A stretch of 64,000 nt of DNA. Origin: Mycolicibacterium xanthum. Its GTDB lineage: Bacteria; Actinomycetota; Actinomycetes; Mycobacteriales; Mycobacteriaceae. The stretch spans positions 19,337-83,336 of the forward strand of contig NZ_JAIFZS010000055.1 of NCBI RefSeq assembly GCF_019710635.1, read 5' to 3'. The notes beneath the pieces were generated by a model, which was given only the letters and a program-made list of their open reading frames with translations, was not told the origin of the DNA and did no database searches. The first letter of the stretch is position 1, and every line of letters starts with the position of its first letter. Below are positions 16,707 through 27,969 of this stretch, piece after piece. The translations under genes were made by a program, and so were the position numbers.

Positions 16707-16807
16707 ACCGCGCACGCGAGGAGCAGATGAAGACACCGCGCACGCAAGGAGCGAAAACGTCACCGCGCACGCGAGGAGCGAAAACGTCACCGCGCACGCG
16801 AGGAGCA
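16707..16807. repeat. 27-bp tandem repeat, about 3.7 copies
   Basis: Copies of a unit containing CACCGCGCACGCGAGGAGCG start near 16707 (degenerate), 16734, 16761 and 16788 (partial). The array fills the gap between the Rv3231c-like gene and ppk2 and ends 4 bases before the ppk2 stop. The GCGAGGAGC core resembles MIRU-type sequences. Confidence 0.85.
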
Positions 16808-16811
16808 CCGG

Positions 16812-17681
16812 TTACTGATTGACGTCGCCGATCAGGGTCGCGACGTGGTCGGGCACGTAGGTCGACAGCTCGCGCGGCGGGCGCTGGTACTCACCGGTGA
16901 ACACCAGCCGCGTCGGCAGCTTCACCTTCGGCACGTGCACGTCGTGGTAGTCGATGGTGGACAGCAGGTGCGCCATCATGTTCAGCCGGGCGTGCTTCTT
17001 GATGTTGGACTCGACGACGAACCACGGGCTCAGCGGGGTGTCGGTGTGCACCATCATCTCGTCCTTGGCGCGCGAGTAATCCTCCCACCGGTACACCGAC
17101 TCCAGGTCCATCGGGCTGAGCTTCCACTGCCGCACCGGGTCGTTCATCCGCGACCGGAACCGCTTCAGCTGTTCGTCGTCGGACACCGAGAACCAGTACT
17201 TGCGCAGCAGCACACCGTCGTCGATCAGCATCTGCTCGAAGATCGGCGTCTGGCGCAGGAACAGCATGTGCTCGGCCGGGGTGCAGAACCCCATCACCTT
17301 CTCGACGCCGGCGCGGTTGTACCAGGACCGGTCGAAAAGCACGATCTCGCCCTTGGCGGGCAGATGGGCGATGTAGCGCTGGTAATACCATTGGCCCCGT
17401 TCACGATCCGACGGTGCCGGAAGCGCGGCGATGCGGGCGACGCGCGGGTTCAGATATTCGGTCATCCGTTTGATCGTGCCGCCCTTGCCGGCGGCGTCGC
17501 GGCCCTCGAAGACGATCACCACGCGGGCGCCGGTCTCCCGGACCCACTCCTGAAGCCGCACCAATTCCGTTTGGAGACGGAACAGTTCGGCTTCGTAGAT
17601 GTCGTTGGCGATCTTCTTGCGCTTCTTCTTTCCGGCCTTCTTCTCAGCGGTGTCGCCGGACTCCTTCTTGCCCACCCGCAA
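16812..17681 (-). CDS. ppk2: Polyphosphate kinase 2
   Basis: A 289-residue PPK2 of the single-domain type matching M. tuberculosis Rv3232c. It has a Walker A GRDAAGKGG, a lid-like NPRVARIAALPAPSDRERGQWYYQRY region and a Walker B LFDRSWYNRAGVE. It interconverts nucleoside diphosphates and triphosphates using polyphosphate, controlling GTP/ATP and polyP pools. The lysine-rich N-terminus (about 1-25) is non-conserved. The 27-bp minisatellite follows directly. Confidence 0.95.
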   Translation of the reverse strand: MRVGKKESGDTAEKKAGKKKRKKIANDIYEAELFRLQTELVRLQEWVRETGARVVIVFEGRDAAGKGGTIKRMTEYLNPRVARIAALPAPSDRERGQWYYQRYIAHLPAKGEIVLFDRSWYNRAGVEKVMGFCTPAEHMLFLRQTPIFEQMLIDDGVLLRKYWFSVSDDEQLKRFRSRMNDPVRQWKLSPMDLESVYRWEDYSRAKDEMMVHTDTPLSPWFVVESNIKKHARLNMMAHLLSTIDYHDVHVPKVKLPTRLVFTGEYQRPPRELSTYVPDHVATLIGDVNQ

Positions 17682-17735
17682 ATCTTAGTTTGTTCACCGC
17701 GATTTCACCGGCCTGACCAGGAACTCAGCCGAAAC

Positions 17736-19145
17736 TCACTGCGCGGCGTCGACCAACTCCTCCAGCGATTCGCGCAGCAGGCCGGGCAGCATGTCGACGT
17801 CGCTCATGGCATCCCGGTCGGCGTTGATCCCGAAGTAGAGCATGCCGTTGTAGGACGTGACGCCGATCGCCAGCACCTGGTTGTGCAGCAGCGGCGGAAC
17901 GGCGTAGGTCTCCAGCAGCTTGGTGCCCGCGACGTACATCTGCTTCTGCGGGCCAGGCACGTTGGTGATCAGCAGATTGAACAGACGGGCCGAGAAGCTG
18001 GTGGCGACCCGGATGCCCATCGCGTGCAGCGTCGGCGGGGCGAACCCGGACAGCGTCACGATGGTGCGGGCGTCGACGAGGCTGGCCGCCGTCGAGTGCG
18101 ACTCGGTGGCGTGGGTGATCTGCGACAAACGCACCACCGCGTTGGCCTCCCCGACAGGCAGGTCCACCAGGAACGGTGACACCTCGCTGATCGCCTGGCC
18201 GGGGCTGGTCGAGTCGATGTCGGCATCGGGGTACACCGACATCGGGGCCATGGCACGCACGGTCGTCGTCGAGGTCACCGGCTCCCCGCGGGACAACAGC
18301 CAGTTGCGCAGCGCGCCGGCGACGACCGCAAGCACCACGTCGTTGATGTCGCAGTCGTATCGACCGCGCACCATCCGGAACTCGTCGAGGCTGCCGGATG
18401 CCACCGAGAAACGGCGGTTGCGCGACACCCTGGTGTTCAGCGGGCTGTTCGGGGCGGTGCCGCGGGCGGCGGTGCGGGCGATGTCGGCGACCCGGCGCCC
18501 GAGATCGAGCAGTTGCTCGCTGTTGGTCACGGTCTCGCGGACCGCCGAGCGCACCGCGGCGGCCTGGGCGCTCGGCCCGGTGATCCATTCACCGAGCGCG
18601 CCCATCAGCAGTCGGCGGTCGCTGGGTTCGCGTGCCGGGATCCAGATGTCCTCACCGAACACCGGCGGTTTCTGGGTCCGGTCGGCGATCACATGACCGA
18701 TCTCCAACGCGGTCATGCCGTTCACCAGCGCCTGATGCGACTTGGTGTAGATCGCGACCCGGTTCTTGGCCAGCCCCTCGACCAGGTACATCTCCCACAG
18801 CGGCCGCGACTTGTCCAGCGGCCGCGACCCCAGCCGCGCCACCAGGTCGTGCAGCTGGGCGTCGCTGCCCGGCGACGGCAGGGCGGAGCGACGGATGTGG
18901 TAGGTGATGTCGAAGTCACGGTCGTCGATCCACACCGGCCGGGCCAGCCCGAACTTCACCTCCCGCACCTTCTGCCGATAGCGGGGAATCTGCGGCAGCC
19001 GGTGTTCGACGGTTTCGAGCAGGGTTTCGTAGCTCAGCCCGTTGCGGGGTTTGCGCAGGATCTGCAGTGACCCGACGTACATCGGCGTCGACGAGTTCTC
19101 CAACCGGTAGAACGACGCGTCAGACGCCGACAACCTGGTCACCAC
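17736..19145 (-). CDS. WS/DGAT-family acyltransferase, Rv3234c/Rv3233c-like
   Basis: A 469-residue wax ester synthase/diacylglycerol acyltransferase-family protein. The active-site HHxxxDG is replaced by SHQALVNG near residue 136, so the first His and the Asp are not conserved; the second His remains. The C-terminal NVPGP motif (LLITNVPGP) is intact. In M. tuberculosis the same gene is split into Rv3234c (tgs3) and Rv3233c, whereas here it is continuous. It may make triacylglycerol or wax ester, or may have lost activity. The M start at 19145 opens MVTRLSASDASFY, as in the family. Confidence 0.87.
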   Translation of the reverse strand: MVTRLSASDASFYRLENSSTPMYVGSLQILRKPRNGLSYETLLETVEHRLPQIPRYRQKVREVKFGLARPVWIDDRDFDITYHIRRSALPSPGSDAQLHDLVARLGSRPLDKSRPLWEMYLVEGLAKNRVAIYTKSHQALVNGMTALEIGHVIADRTQKPPVFGEDIWIPAREPSDRRLLMGALGEWITGPSAQAAAVRSAVRETVTNSEQLLDLGRRVADIARTAARGTAPNSPLNTRVSRNRRFSVASGSLDEFRMVRGRYDCDINDVVLAVVAGALRNWLLSRGEPVTSTTTVRAMAPMSVYPDADIDSTSPGQAISEVSPFLVDLPVGEANAVVRLSQITHATESHSTAASLVDARTIVTLSGFAPPTLHAMGIRVATSFSARLFNLLITNVPGPQKQMYVAGTKLLETYAVPPLLHNQVLAIGVTSYNGMLYFGINADRDAMSDVDMLPGLLRESLEELVDAAQ

Positions 19146-19339
19146 TGCGGTGCCGCCTCCCTCGAGTTCCCCGACCCGAACGGTCAGACCCCGACACGTT
19201 ATCCGCAGATTCCGTACCCGCGCACAACGGGTGCGCTCCGGGGTCCGACGGGCGTGCGATCATGGGGTGGTCTGCTCCTCTCCAGCAGATCCCCCCGCGC
19301 GACGCCGTCCGCGGACCCGTCGATCGCTGGAGAACATTG

Positions 19340-19831
19340 ATGACCGCATCCCCGATCTCGCCGGACCAGTCCGCCCTGTGGACGACCGCCCCGGTCATCG
19401 ATTACGAGCCCGCACCGGTGAGCCCGCAGGCCGACCCGCCCTGCCCGGGGCCGTTACCTGCGTCGCTGCACCGTCGTCCGCGGCGTGTCCACCGGCCCCG
19501 CGAAACACCGCCGCCGCGGGCCGCGGTGGTCTTCGCCGAGACCGCGCTGCGGCAGGTGATCGAGGTGATCGACCGGCGCAGGCCGGTCGCGCAGCTACGC
19601 CGGCTGATGACCCCGGTGCTGGTCGACTACGTCATCGGGCGCGCGGGCACACCACAGCGCGGCAGCGCGACACTGCGCCGGGTGCGGGTGCGCGGTGTGG
19701 ACACCGGCGGCGAGCCCACCGCGGCGGAGGTGTTCGCGACGTTCGTCCGCGCCGGACGGGTGCACGCCGTCGCTGCGCGCATCGAGCCGCACCGCGACCG
19801 CTGGCGCTTAGTGGCGCTGCAGATCGGCTGA
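19340..19831 (+). CDS. Rv3235-family protein
   Basis: A 163-residue protein of the Rv3235 family. A proline-rich, low-complexity N-terminus (about 15-60) is followed by a conserved domain (FAETALRQVIEVIDRRRPVAQLRRLM ends split by charge) with LRRVRVRG and a C-terminal IEPHRDRWRLVALQIG. Function is unknown; homologues sit near secA in many actinobacteria. The ATG at 19340 has GGAGAA 7 bases upstream. It converges on secA1 across a repeat-rich gap. The transporter genes found between the two in M. tuberculosis are absent. Confidence 0.75.
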   Translation: MTASPISPDQSALWTTAPVIDYEPAPVSPQADPPCPGPLPASLHRRPRRVHRPRETPPPRAAVVFAETALRQVIEVIDRRRPVAQLRRLMTPVLVDYVIGRAGTPQRGSATLRRVRVRGVDTGGEPTAAEVFATFVRAGRVHAVAARIEPHRDRWRLVALQIG

Positions 19832-19847
19832 TGTCAGCGGCGGGAAC

Positions 19848-20008
19848 GTTCAGACCGCTGGGCCTCGTTCAGACCGCTGGGCCTCGTTCGGACTGCACCC
19901 ACGGCGGCGGCTACTCGAACTTTCCCGCCCTGAGCGCAGTCTCAACGGGTCACGCTGGTGGCTACTCGAACTTTCCCGCCCTGAACGCAGCCCCAACGGG
20001 TCACGCTG
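19848..20008. repeat. Two tandem repeats between convergent genes, with family B hairpin
   Basis: A 19-bp unit GTTCAGACCGCTGGGCCTC occurs at 19848-19866 and 19867-19885. A second unit with 51-bp period follows, 19909-19957 and 19960-20008, containing CTTTCCCGCCCTGA and CAACGGGTCACGCTG. ACTGC at 19892 pairs with GCAGT at 19936 and GGCGG with CCGCC, giving a hairpin of the 13525-13573 type. Confidence 0.8.
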
Positions 20009-20011
20009 CGT

Positions 20012-22813
<2,802 letters not shown>

Positions 22814-22926
22814 GCTTCTTACCCTTTTTCGTCGATGGGTCGTCACCGGTGGACGGACACCATCGTACGGGGGTCTCCGGCGCGCAAACCGTCACCTTGC
22901 GCGCCGGACCGGATCCGGCCGTTTGG

Positions 22927-23613
22927 TCAGGCCAGCCGGATCAACCCGTAGTCGTAGGCGTGGCGCCGGTAGACCACGCACGGCCGGTCGCTGTCCTTGT
23001 CGTGGAACAGGAAGAAATCGTGCCCGACCAGCTCCATTTCGTAGAGCGCGTCGTCGACGGTCATCGGGGTGGCGGGGTGTTCCTTGGTGCGCACGATCCG
23101 CCCCGGCTCGTGGTCGTCGACGTGCTCGGCCGGCGCGGCGGGGGGTGTGGAGGGCATGGTGAACGCCTCATCCAGGTGGCTGAGCGAGGTGGCCTCGTGC
23201 AGCGACACCGGCGTCTTGTCGCCGTAATGGACCTTGCGGCGGTCCTTGCTCTTGCGCAGCCGTCCTTCGAGTTTGTTCGCCGCCGACTCCAGGGCGGCAT
23301 AGAAGCTGTCCGCGCAGGCCTCTCCGCGCACGACCGGGCCACGGCCCTTGGCGGTGATCTCGACGTGCTGACAGTTCTTCCGCTGCCGCCGATTCTTCTC
23401 GTGGTCGAGCTCGACGTCGAACAGGTAGATGGTGCGGTCGAATCGTTCCAGGCGGGACAGCTTCTCTGCGACGTAGGTACGGAAGTGGTCGGGTACCTCC
23501 ACGTTGCGGCCCTTCACCACCACCTCGGCGTTTGCGGAGGGTTGCGAGGTTTCCGGTGCGCTGCTCGGGTCCACCACCATCGTGCTGTCTGAGTCCGCGG
23601 AATAACTTGACAT
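22927..23613 (-). CDS. hpf: Long ribosome hibernation-promoting factor
   Basis: A 228-residue long-form HPF/RaiA matching M. tuberculosis Rv3241c. The N-terminal ribosome-binding domain (about 28-130, VVVKGRNVEVPDHFR to DRRKVHYGDK) is joined by a variable linker to the C-terminal dimerisation domain (about 165-228) ending DFFLFHDKDSDRPCVVYRRHAYDYGLIRL. It stabilises 70S or 100S ribosomes under stress. The ATG at 23613 is preferred over a TTG three codons earlier. secA1 follows 113 bases downstream. Confidence 0.95.
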   Translation of the reverse strand: MSSYSADSDSTMVVDPSSAPETSQPSANAEVVVKGRNVEVPDHFRTYVAEKLSRLERFDRTIYLFDVELDHEKNRRQRKNCQHVEITAKGRGPVVRGEACADSFYAALESAANKLEGRLRKSKDRRKVHYGDKTPVSLHEATSLSHLDEAFTMPSTPPAAPAEHVDDHEPGRIVRTKEHPATPMTVDDALYEMELVGHDFFLFHDKDSDRPCVVYRRHAYDYGLIRLA

Positions 23614-23898
23614 GCTTGGCAACTCGATTCTCTTTCACGTACGCACGCCCATGCGTGCCCGGCAAGGGAAGAAGTCGCACCGACGGGGCATACCTGGTCG
23701 CGCCCTTCACCGGTGCAAGGTGTCGACTACTCACCTCCTACCGCTGGCGCGATACCGGCGTCTCCTGTTCGGAGCGCCGCCGTGAGCTGTTCACGGATGG
23801 TTGGTGCCGACGGTAGTCCGTGTTCACCCCGTCGTGCCACCAATTCGTCACACCTGTTTTCAGTTCTTCACGCCCGATTGATCTGCGGGTAATCGTGC
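23614..23898. other. hpf leader region, 285 bases without a gene
   Basis: This gap between comF and hpf probably holds the hpf promoter and 5' leader. It contains GC-rich short inverted repeats, for example GCACG and GCGTGC around 23644-23656. No SigH-type GGGAAC on the coding strand and no clear riboswitch were seen. Confidence 0.4.
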
Positions 23899-24525
23899 TC
23901 ACGCGTTAGCCAGCGTCAGCACGGCGAGCACCCCGGTTCCGCGGGTTTGCAGCACTCGGACCGACTCGGCGGCGGTCGCTCCGGTGGTCACGACGTCGTC
24001 GACGATCACCACCGGGCCCTGCACCGCGCCGCGCTGCCGGACCCGGCCGCTGACGTTGCGCTGCCGCTCGGCCGCCGAAAGCCCCACGGAGTCGCGGGTG
24101 AACCGGCGCAGGTACAGCACCGGCGCGAGTTCCAAACCCGGGCCCCGGGTGGCCAGGCGTGCGATGCGGGTGACCGGGTCGCCGCCGCGCCGGCGGGCGG
24201 AGGACCGGCGGGTGGGAGCGGGCACCACGGTCAGCGGGGTCTCCAGGATTCCCCAGGTCAGCAGGCGCTGCAGGCCCGCGCGCAGGTGGTCGGCCAGCGG
24301 TGCGATCAGGTCGGCTCTGCCGTGCTCCTTGACCGCGACGATTGCGTTCCGCCGGGCGCCCGCGTAGCGGCCCATCGCCAGCACCGGAACGCCGGGGTCC
24401 AATCGCGGACTGACCACGTGCGGCTGGTCCGGCCCGACCTCGAGTTCCTTCGCGCACGCCGGACACCAGGCCGTCGCGGGGGCACCGCAGCCGCCGCATT
24501 GCAGCGGCAACACCAGATCCAGCAC
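23899..24525 (-). CDS. comF: ComF-family phosphoribosyltransferase-like protein
   Basis: A 208-residue ComF family protein matching M. tuberculosis Rv3242c. An N-terminal zinc-ribbon uses C10, C13, C21 and C24 (QCGGCG, WCPAC). The C-terminal phosphoribosyltransferase fold carries VVIVDDVVTTGATA. ComF proteins take part in DNA uptake or recombination in other bacteria; the mycobacterial role is unclear. GGAGGT at 24533-24538 is 8 bases before the second of two GTGs, so 24525 was chosen; GTG at 24531 is also possible. The longer reading upstream enters the palindromic repeat. Confidence 0.85.
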   Translation of the reverse strand: MLDLVLPLQCGGCGAPATAWCPACAKELEVGPDQPHVVSPRLDPGVPVLAMGRYAGARRNAIVAVKEHGRADLIAPLADHLRAGLQRLLTWGILETPLTVVPAPTRRSSARRRGGDPVTRIARLATRGPGLELAPVLYLRRFTRDSVGLSAAERQRNVSGRVRQRGAVQGPVVIVDDVVTTGATAAESVRVLQTRGTGVLAVLTLANA

Positions 24526-24569
24526 GCTCACGGACCTCCGTTGGGCGCGCCAGTCGCCGGACCCCGCCC

Positions 24570-24631
24570 CGCCGAGTGTGAATCCACTGCGAGTTTGCGG
24601 CCAGAAAGTCGCACTGCGTTCACGCTCGGCG
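24570..24631. repeat. 62-bp palindromic element, left copy
   Basis: Arms CGCCGAGTGTGAA (24570-24582) and TTCACGCTCGGCG (24619-24631) flank a 36-base centre. The right arm contains the stop codon and last codons of the DUF559-type gene. The element recurs at exactly the same length and in the same orientation at 25515-25576. Confidence 0.85.
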
Positions 24632-25459
24632 CTCCCACGCCGCGGCCACCCGGGCGATGACGCCGCCATCGGTGTCGGCCGACGTCACCCGGATGTCGTC
24701 CCAGCCCAGTTCCGTGACGGCATCGTGACGACGGATGCCCTTGTTGAACTGTTGGCGGGTCCGCCGGTGATGATCGCCTTCGTAGTCGACCGCGACCATC
24801 ACGTCCCGCCATCCCATGTCCAGTTCAGCGACCAGCCCGCCACCCCCGTCATAGACCGCGATCTGGGTCTCCGGCCGGGGAAATCCGTTGCGGATCAGCA
24901 GGAGCCTGACACGGGTCTCCTGCGGAGACTCTGCCCCCGGGTCGACGAGGTCGAGCGTCGCGCGGGCCCGACGGATGCCGCGCCGGCCCTTGTGCCGCTG
25001 CGCGAGCAGCTCGACGTCGGCGACCTTGAGCCGGGTGGCACGGGCGAGCGCGTCGATGGCCACCACGGCCTCGTCCTCCGGGTACCGGCAGGCGATGTCG
25101 AGCGCGGTGCGGGCCGGAGTCGTCACCGCAATACCCTTGACGATCTCGATCTCGTCGTCGGCGACGCGGTCCGACCAAGCCCGCACACCGCGGGGCGCGT
25201 GCCGGTTGTCCCAATACACCTCGGCGGGGCGGCGGGCGTTGACCCAGCGGGCGCCATGCAGGGCCGCGGCAGAACGGCCTGCCATGACGCCGCCCCGGTG
25301 CGTCCACAACCACGCCGATTTTGCGCGGGTGACGGCCGTGATCCCGGTGCCGGCTGCCAGGTACACGTCGGGTAGCACCGCCCGGTAGCGGCTGCGCAGT
25401 GCATACGGCGTCAGCCGGGCCGCGCGTACTGCCTCACTGCCGATGAATGGATCCCCCAT
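24620..25459 (-). CDS. AbiEi-N/DUF559-type (VSR-like endonuclease fold) protein
   Basis: A 279-residue protein of a type that is multi-copy in many mycobacteria. The N-terminal half (about 1-150) resembles AbiEi-type winged-helix domains; the C-terminal half has RLLLIRNGFPRPETQI, VAELDMGWRDVMVAVDYEGDHH and a final RVAAAW. The D-x(n)-(D/E)-x-K-like arrangement, with E/D in LVAELDM and VAVDYEG, fits the very-short-patch-repair/DUF559 nuclease fold. The cellular role is unknown. It is bracketed by two direct copies of a 62-bp palindrome, one overlapping its stop, which suggests a mobile cassette. Confidence 0.75.
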   Translation of the reverse strand: MGDPFIGSEAVRAARLTPYALRSRYRAVLPDVYLAAGTGITAVTRAKSAWLWTHRGGVMAGRSAAALHGARWVNARRPAEVYWDNRHAPRGVRAWSDRVADDEIEIVKGIAVTTPARTALDIACRYPEDEAVVAIDALARATRLKVADVELLAQRHKGRRGIRRARATLDLVDPGAESPQETRVRLLLIRNGFPRPETQIAVYDGGGGLVAELDMGWRDVMVAVDYEGDHHRRTRQQFNKGIRRHDAVTELGWDDIRVTSADTDGGVIARVAAAWERRA

Positions 25460-25514
25460 GACGGCAGTGTGCCGAGCCGGTACGACAGCACTGCGCCGAC
25501 GACCTACGACCGCT

Positions 25515-25576
25515 CGCCGAGTGTGAACCCACTACGAAAAGTCGGGCTGGAAATCGCAGCCAATTCACACTCGGCG
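25515..25576. repeat. 62-bp palindromic element, right copy
   Basis: Perfect 13-bp arms CGCCGAGTGTGAA (25515-25527) and TTCACACTCGGCG (25564-25576). The centre shares CCACT, CGA and TCGCA with the left copy at 24570-24631. Start-to-start distance is 945 bp. Confidence 0.88.
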
Positions 25577-25691
25577 ATCGACGCGGCGCGAGGCGACGCG
25601 GCGGCGCGCGGGGGACGCGGCGGGGTCGAGGCAGCCGGGCGCCCGACACGCCGCGGGCGGCAAAACCCAACGCCCGGCGCGAGGGCCTCCC

Positions 25692-26144
25692 CTACCCCGC
25701 GACGATGTTGTCGCCCTCCACCGTGACCGCGACCGGATTCAGCGGCTTCTCCGCCGGACCGTTGACCACGTCGCCGTCCAGGTTGAACTTGCTGCCGTGG
25801 CACGGGCAGTTGATGGTGCCGTCGGCGATCTCGTTGACCAGGCATCCCTGGTGGGTGCACACCGCGGAGAAACCCTTGAACTCGCCGGCCACCGGCTGGG
25901 TGACGACGGTCTCGCCGACGATGACCCCGGAGCCCACCGGCACGTCGGCGGTGGTGGCCAGGGGCTCCCCGGCCGCCGCACTCGACTCGCCGGCCGCACT
26001 CGACTCGCTCGAGCTGGACTCGCTCGAGCTGGACGAACCCGACTCGCTGCCGCTCGAGCAGGCCGCCAGCGTCACCGCCGCCAAGCCGACTCCCGCGCCC
26101 GCGATCACGGTCTTGCGGGGAACCTTCACCTCGTCGATGTCCAT
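25692..26144 (-). CDS. Rieske [2Fe-2S] lipoprotein
   Basis: A 150-residue exported Rieske protein. A signal peptide ends in the lipobox LAAC with C29; a serine/glutamate-rich linker (about 30-58) follows. The Rieske domain has C96-x-H98 and C113-x2-H116 as ligands, with C101 and C115 placed for the structural disulphide. It likely sits on the outer face of the membrane and carries electrons for an unknown partner. The ATG at 26144 with AAAGGTG 6 bases upstream gives a proper signal peptide. It lies downstream of lpqB on the same strand. Confidence 0.9.
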   Translation of the reverse strand: MDIDEVKVPRKTVIAGAGVGLAAVTLAACSSGSESGSSSSSESSSSESSAAGESSAAAGEPLATTADVPVGSGVIVGETVVTQPVAGEFKGFSAVCTHQGCLVNEIADGTINCPCHGSKFNLDGDVVNGPAEKPLNPVAVTVEGDNIVAG

Positions 26145-26202
26145 GCAGAGCACCTTTCTGGGGGTTGGCCGCCGGTGGGCTGTACCGACGGCACGTCCAG
26201 TC

Positions 26203-27969
26203 TTAGCCAGGCAGCACCGGCTCCGCACCCGCAACCGTCAACGGCCGCACGTCGGTCCACCCGGTGTCGGCGTCCGCCCCCGAGGCGGACAGCTGCAGCA
26301 CACCACGCGCGTCGGCGACGTACACCGTCGACGGGTTGGCGGCCACGGTGGTCACCGGCATCAGCAGGTTGCGGCTCGGCCCGTCGGAGTTGACCCCGTC
26401 GAGGTTGACGTAGGACACCGGGTGTTGCGGGTCGGTGCGGCTGACGACGATGTCGTCGCCGGTACGCCAGGACAGCGACACCACGGTGTTGCCGAGCCCG
26501 TAGCCGATCCGCCGCGGGAAGGTCAGCGCGTAGCCGCCGCCCTCGGTCTGCTCGACGCCGGCGAGGACGACCCGGCCCTCGATCACCATCGCCGCGCGGG
26601 TGCCGTCGCGGGAGAGCTGGAGCTCGCCGATGACGCCCGGGAACTTGGTCGCCACGGCGGTGGAGTCGACCGGGATGCGGGCCGGTTGCCCGGAGGCGTC
26701 CTGGATGACGCGGACCACGTTGATGCCGTCGACGACGACCCAGACCGCATCGTCGAGCGACCAGGTCGGCCGGCTCAGGCTGCGCCCGTCCATCACCTGG
26801 GCGGCGTTTCCGCCCAGCGGCCCCACCCACAGCGTCGAGGCCATGTCTGGTGCGCCGGGCCGCAGCGTGACGATCGAGGCGACCTCCTGCCCGGAGCGCG
26901 ACAACGCTGCCGCGGTCTGGCCGGTGATCTGGCCGAACGAGCCGGTGACCCGGGGTGCGCGCTGACCGTCGAGGGAGACCAGCGAGCCGCCGACCAGCGC
27001 GTGCAGCCCGGCGGCCGCACCGTCGGCGGCGCCCGGATCGGTGGCGGCGACGTCGGCGGTGGTCCAGCCCTCGGCGAACCGGTCGTCGAGCGCCGCGCCG
27101 TCGGCGTTGATCACATAGGGCCCGTCGATGCCGGCCCGGTTGAGCGTCCAGATGATCTGGGCGGCCAGCAGCTGCCTGCTGTGCGGGTCGGTGGTGGACA
27201 GGTTCTCCAGGTCGACGCGCGCCCCGCCGTAACCGCGGCCCACGCCGGTCTTTCCGCCGTCGGCGCGGGTCACCGGACCGCGTAGCTTCAGCGGCTCGTC
27301 GAGCAGGTTGCGCACGGTCTTGGCCATCTCCGGGCGCGGACCGGCGATCAGCTTGCTGACCAGTTCGGTGGCCAGCTGGTCGGGTTCGGACACCGCGACG
27401 TAGCGCGGGTCGGGCACCACGGTCTTGCCGGTCGGGTCGGCGAAGTACAGGGTGTTGCGCTTGTAGGTGGACTGGAACTGCTGCCAGTCCAGGAACACCC
27501 CGTTGGGCAGCTTGTCGATGCGCCAGCCGTCTGAGGTCTTGACCAGCTCGATGGACCCGGGGTCGGGCAGTGCACCCTCGCCGGTCTCGAAAACCCCCAT
27601 GTCCGAGAGCGATCCGAGGATGTCGGCGCGCATGGTCACCGAAACCTGCTGCGGTTGCCGGGTTTCGACGAACACCACGTTGTCGATCAGCAGCGCGCTG
27701 CCCGCGTCGTCCCAGCCGTTGGACGCCGACTCGGTGAGGAACTGCCGCGCGGCCAGGTGGCGGTTGGCGGGATCGGCTGTGGCCTTGAGGAATTCGCGCA
27801 GCAGGATGTCGGGGTCCATGCCCGGGGTGGGCTTGGGCAGGCTCGGCGGGGCGGGTCGCCCGACGGTGCCGATCGCCTGCGGCGACGACGACGTGGGCAC
27901 CCCGGCGCAGCCGGCGAGCACCAGCAGCAGCGCCGACAGCAACGCCGCGAGCGCACGCGCGCGGGTCAC
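26203..27969 (-). CDS. lpqB: LpqB lipoprotein, MtrAB accessory factor
   Basis: A 588-residue lipoprotein matching M. tuberculosis Rv3244c. The lipobox LAGC places the lipidated Cys at 21. A GerMN-like domain (about 45-310) is followed by a beta-propeller-like C-terminal half (about 320-588). LpqB binds the extracytoplasmic part of the sensor MtrB and modulates MtrA phosphorylation. Its GTG start overlaps the mtrB stop (GTGA at 27966-27969), confirming the mtrA-mtrB-lpqB operon. Confidence 0.96.
   Translation of the reverse strand: MTRARALAALLSALLLVLAGCAGVPTSSSPQAIGTVGRPAPPSLPKPTPGMDPDILLREFLKATADPANRHLAARQFLTESASNGWDDAGSALLIDNVVFVETRQPQQVSVTMRADILGSLSDMGVFETGEGALPDPGSIELVKTSDGWRIDKLPNGVFLDWQQFQSTYKRNTLYFADPTGKTVVPDPRYVAVSEPDQLATELVSKLIAGPRPEMAKTVRNLLDEPLKLRGPVTRADGGKTGVGRGYGGARVDLENLSTTDPHSRQLLAAQIIWTLNRAGIDGPYVINADGAALDDRFAEGWTTADVAATDPGAADGAAAGLHALVGGSLVSLDGQRAPRVTGSFGQITGQTAAALSRSGQEVASIVTLRPGAPDMASTLWVGPLGGNAAQVMDGRSLSRPTWSLDDAVWVVVDGINVVRVIQDASGQPARIPVDSTAVATKFPGVIGELQLSRDGTRAAMVIEGRVVLAGVEQTEGGGYALTFPRRIGYGLGNTVVSLSWRTGDDIVVSRTDPQHPVSYVNLDGVNSDGPSRNLLMPVTTVAANPSTVYVADARGVLQLSASGADADTGWTDVRPLTVAGAEPVLPG

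Noticed and set aside
711..16807. Short direct-repeat arrays (711-810, 16707-16807) considered as CRISPR arrays
   Set aside because: The units are contiguous with no unique spacers, and no cas genes are near.
22814..22846. ATG at 22846 as secA1 start
   Set aside because: No ribosome site and the family protein begins at the GTG at 22813; kept as alternative only.
26145..26234. Longer start of the Rieske lipoprotein
   Set aside because: It adds 30 residues before the signal peptide and overlaps lpqB; the ATG at 26144 has AAAGGTG upstream.
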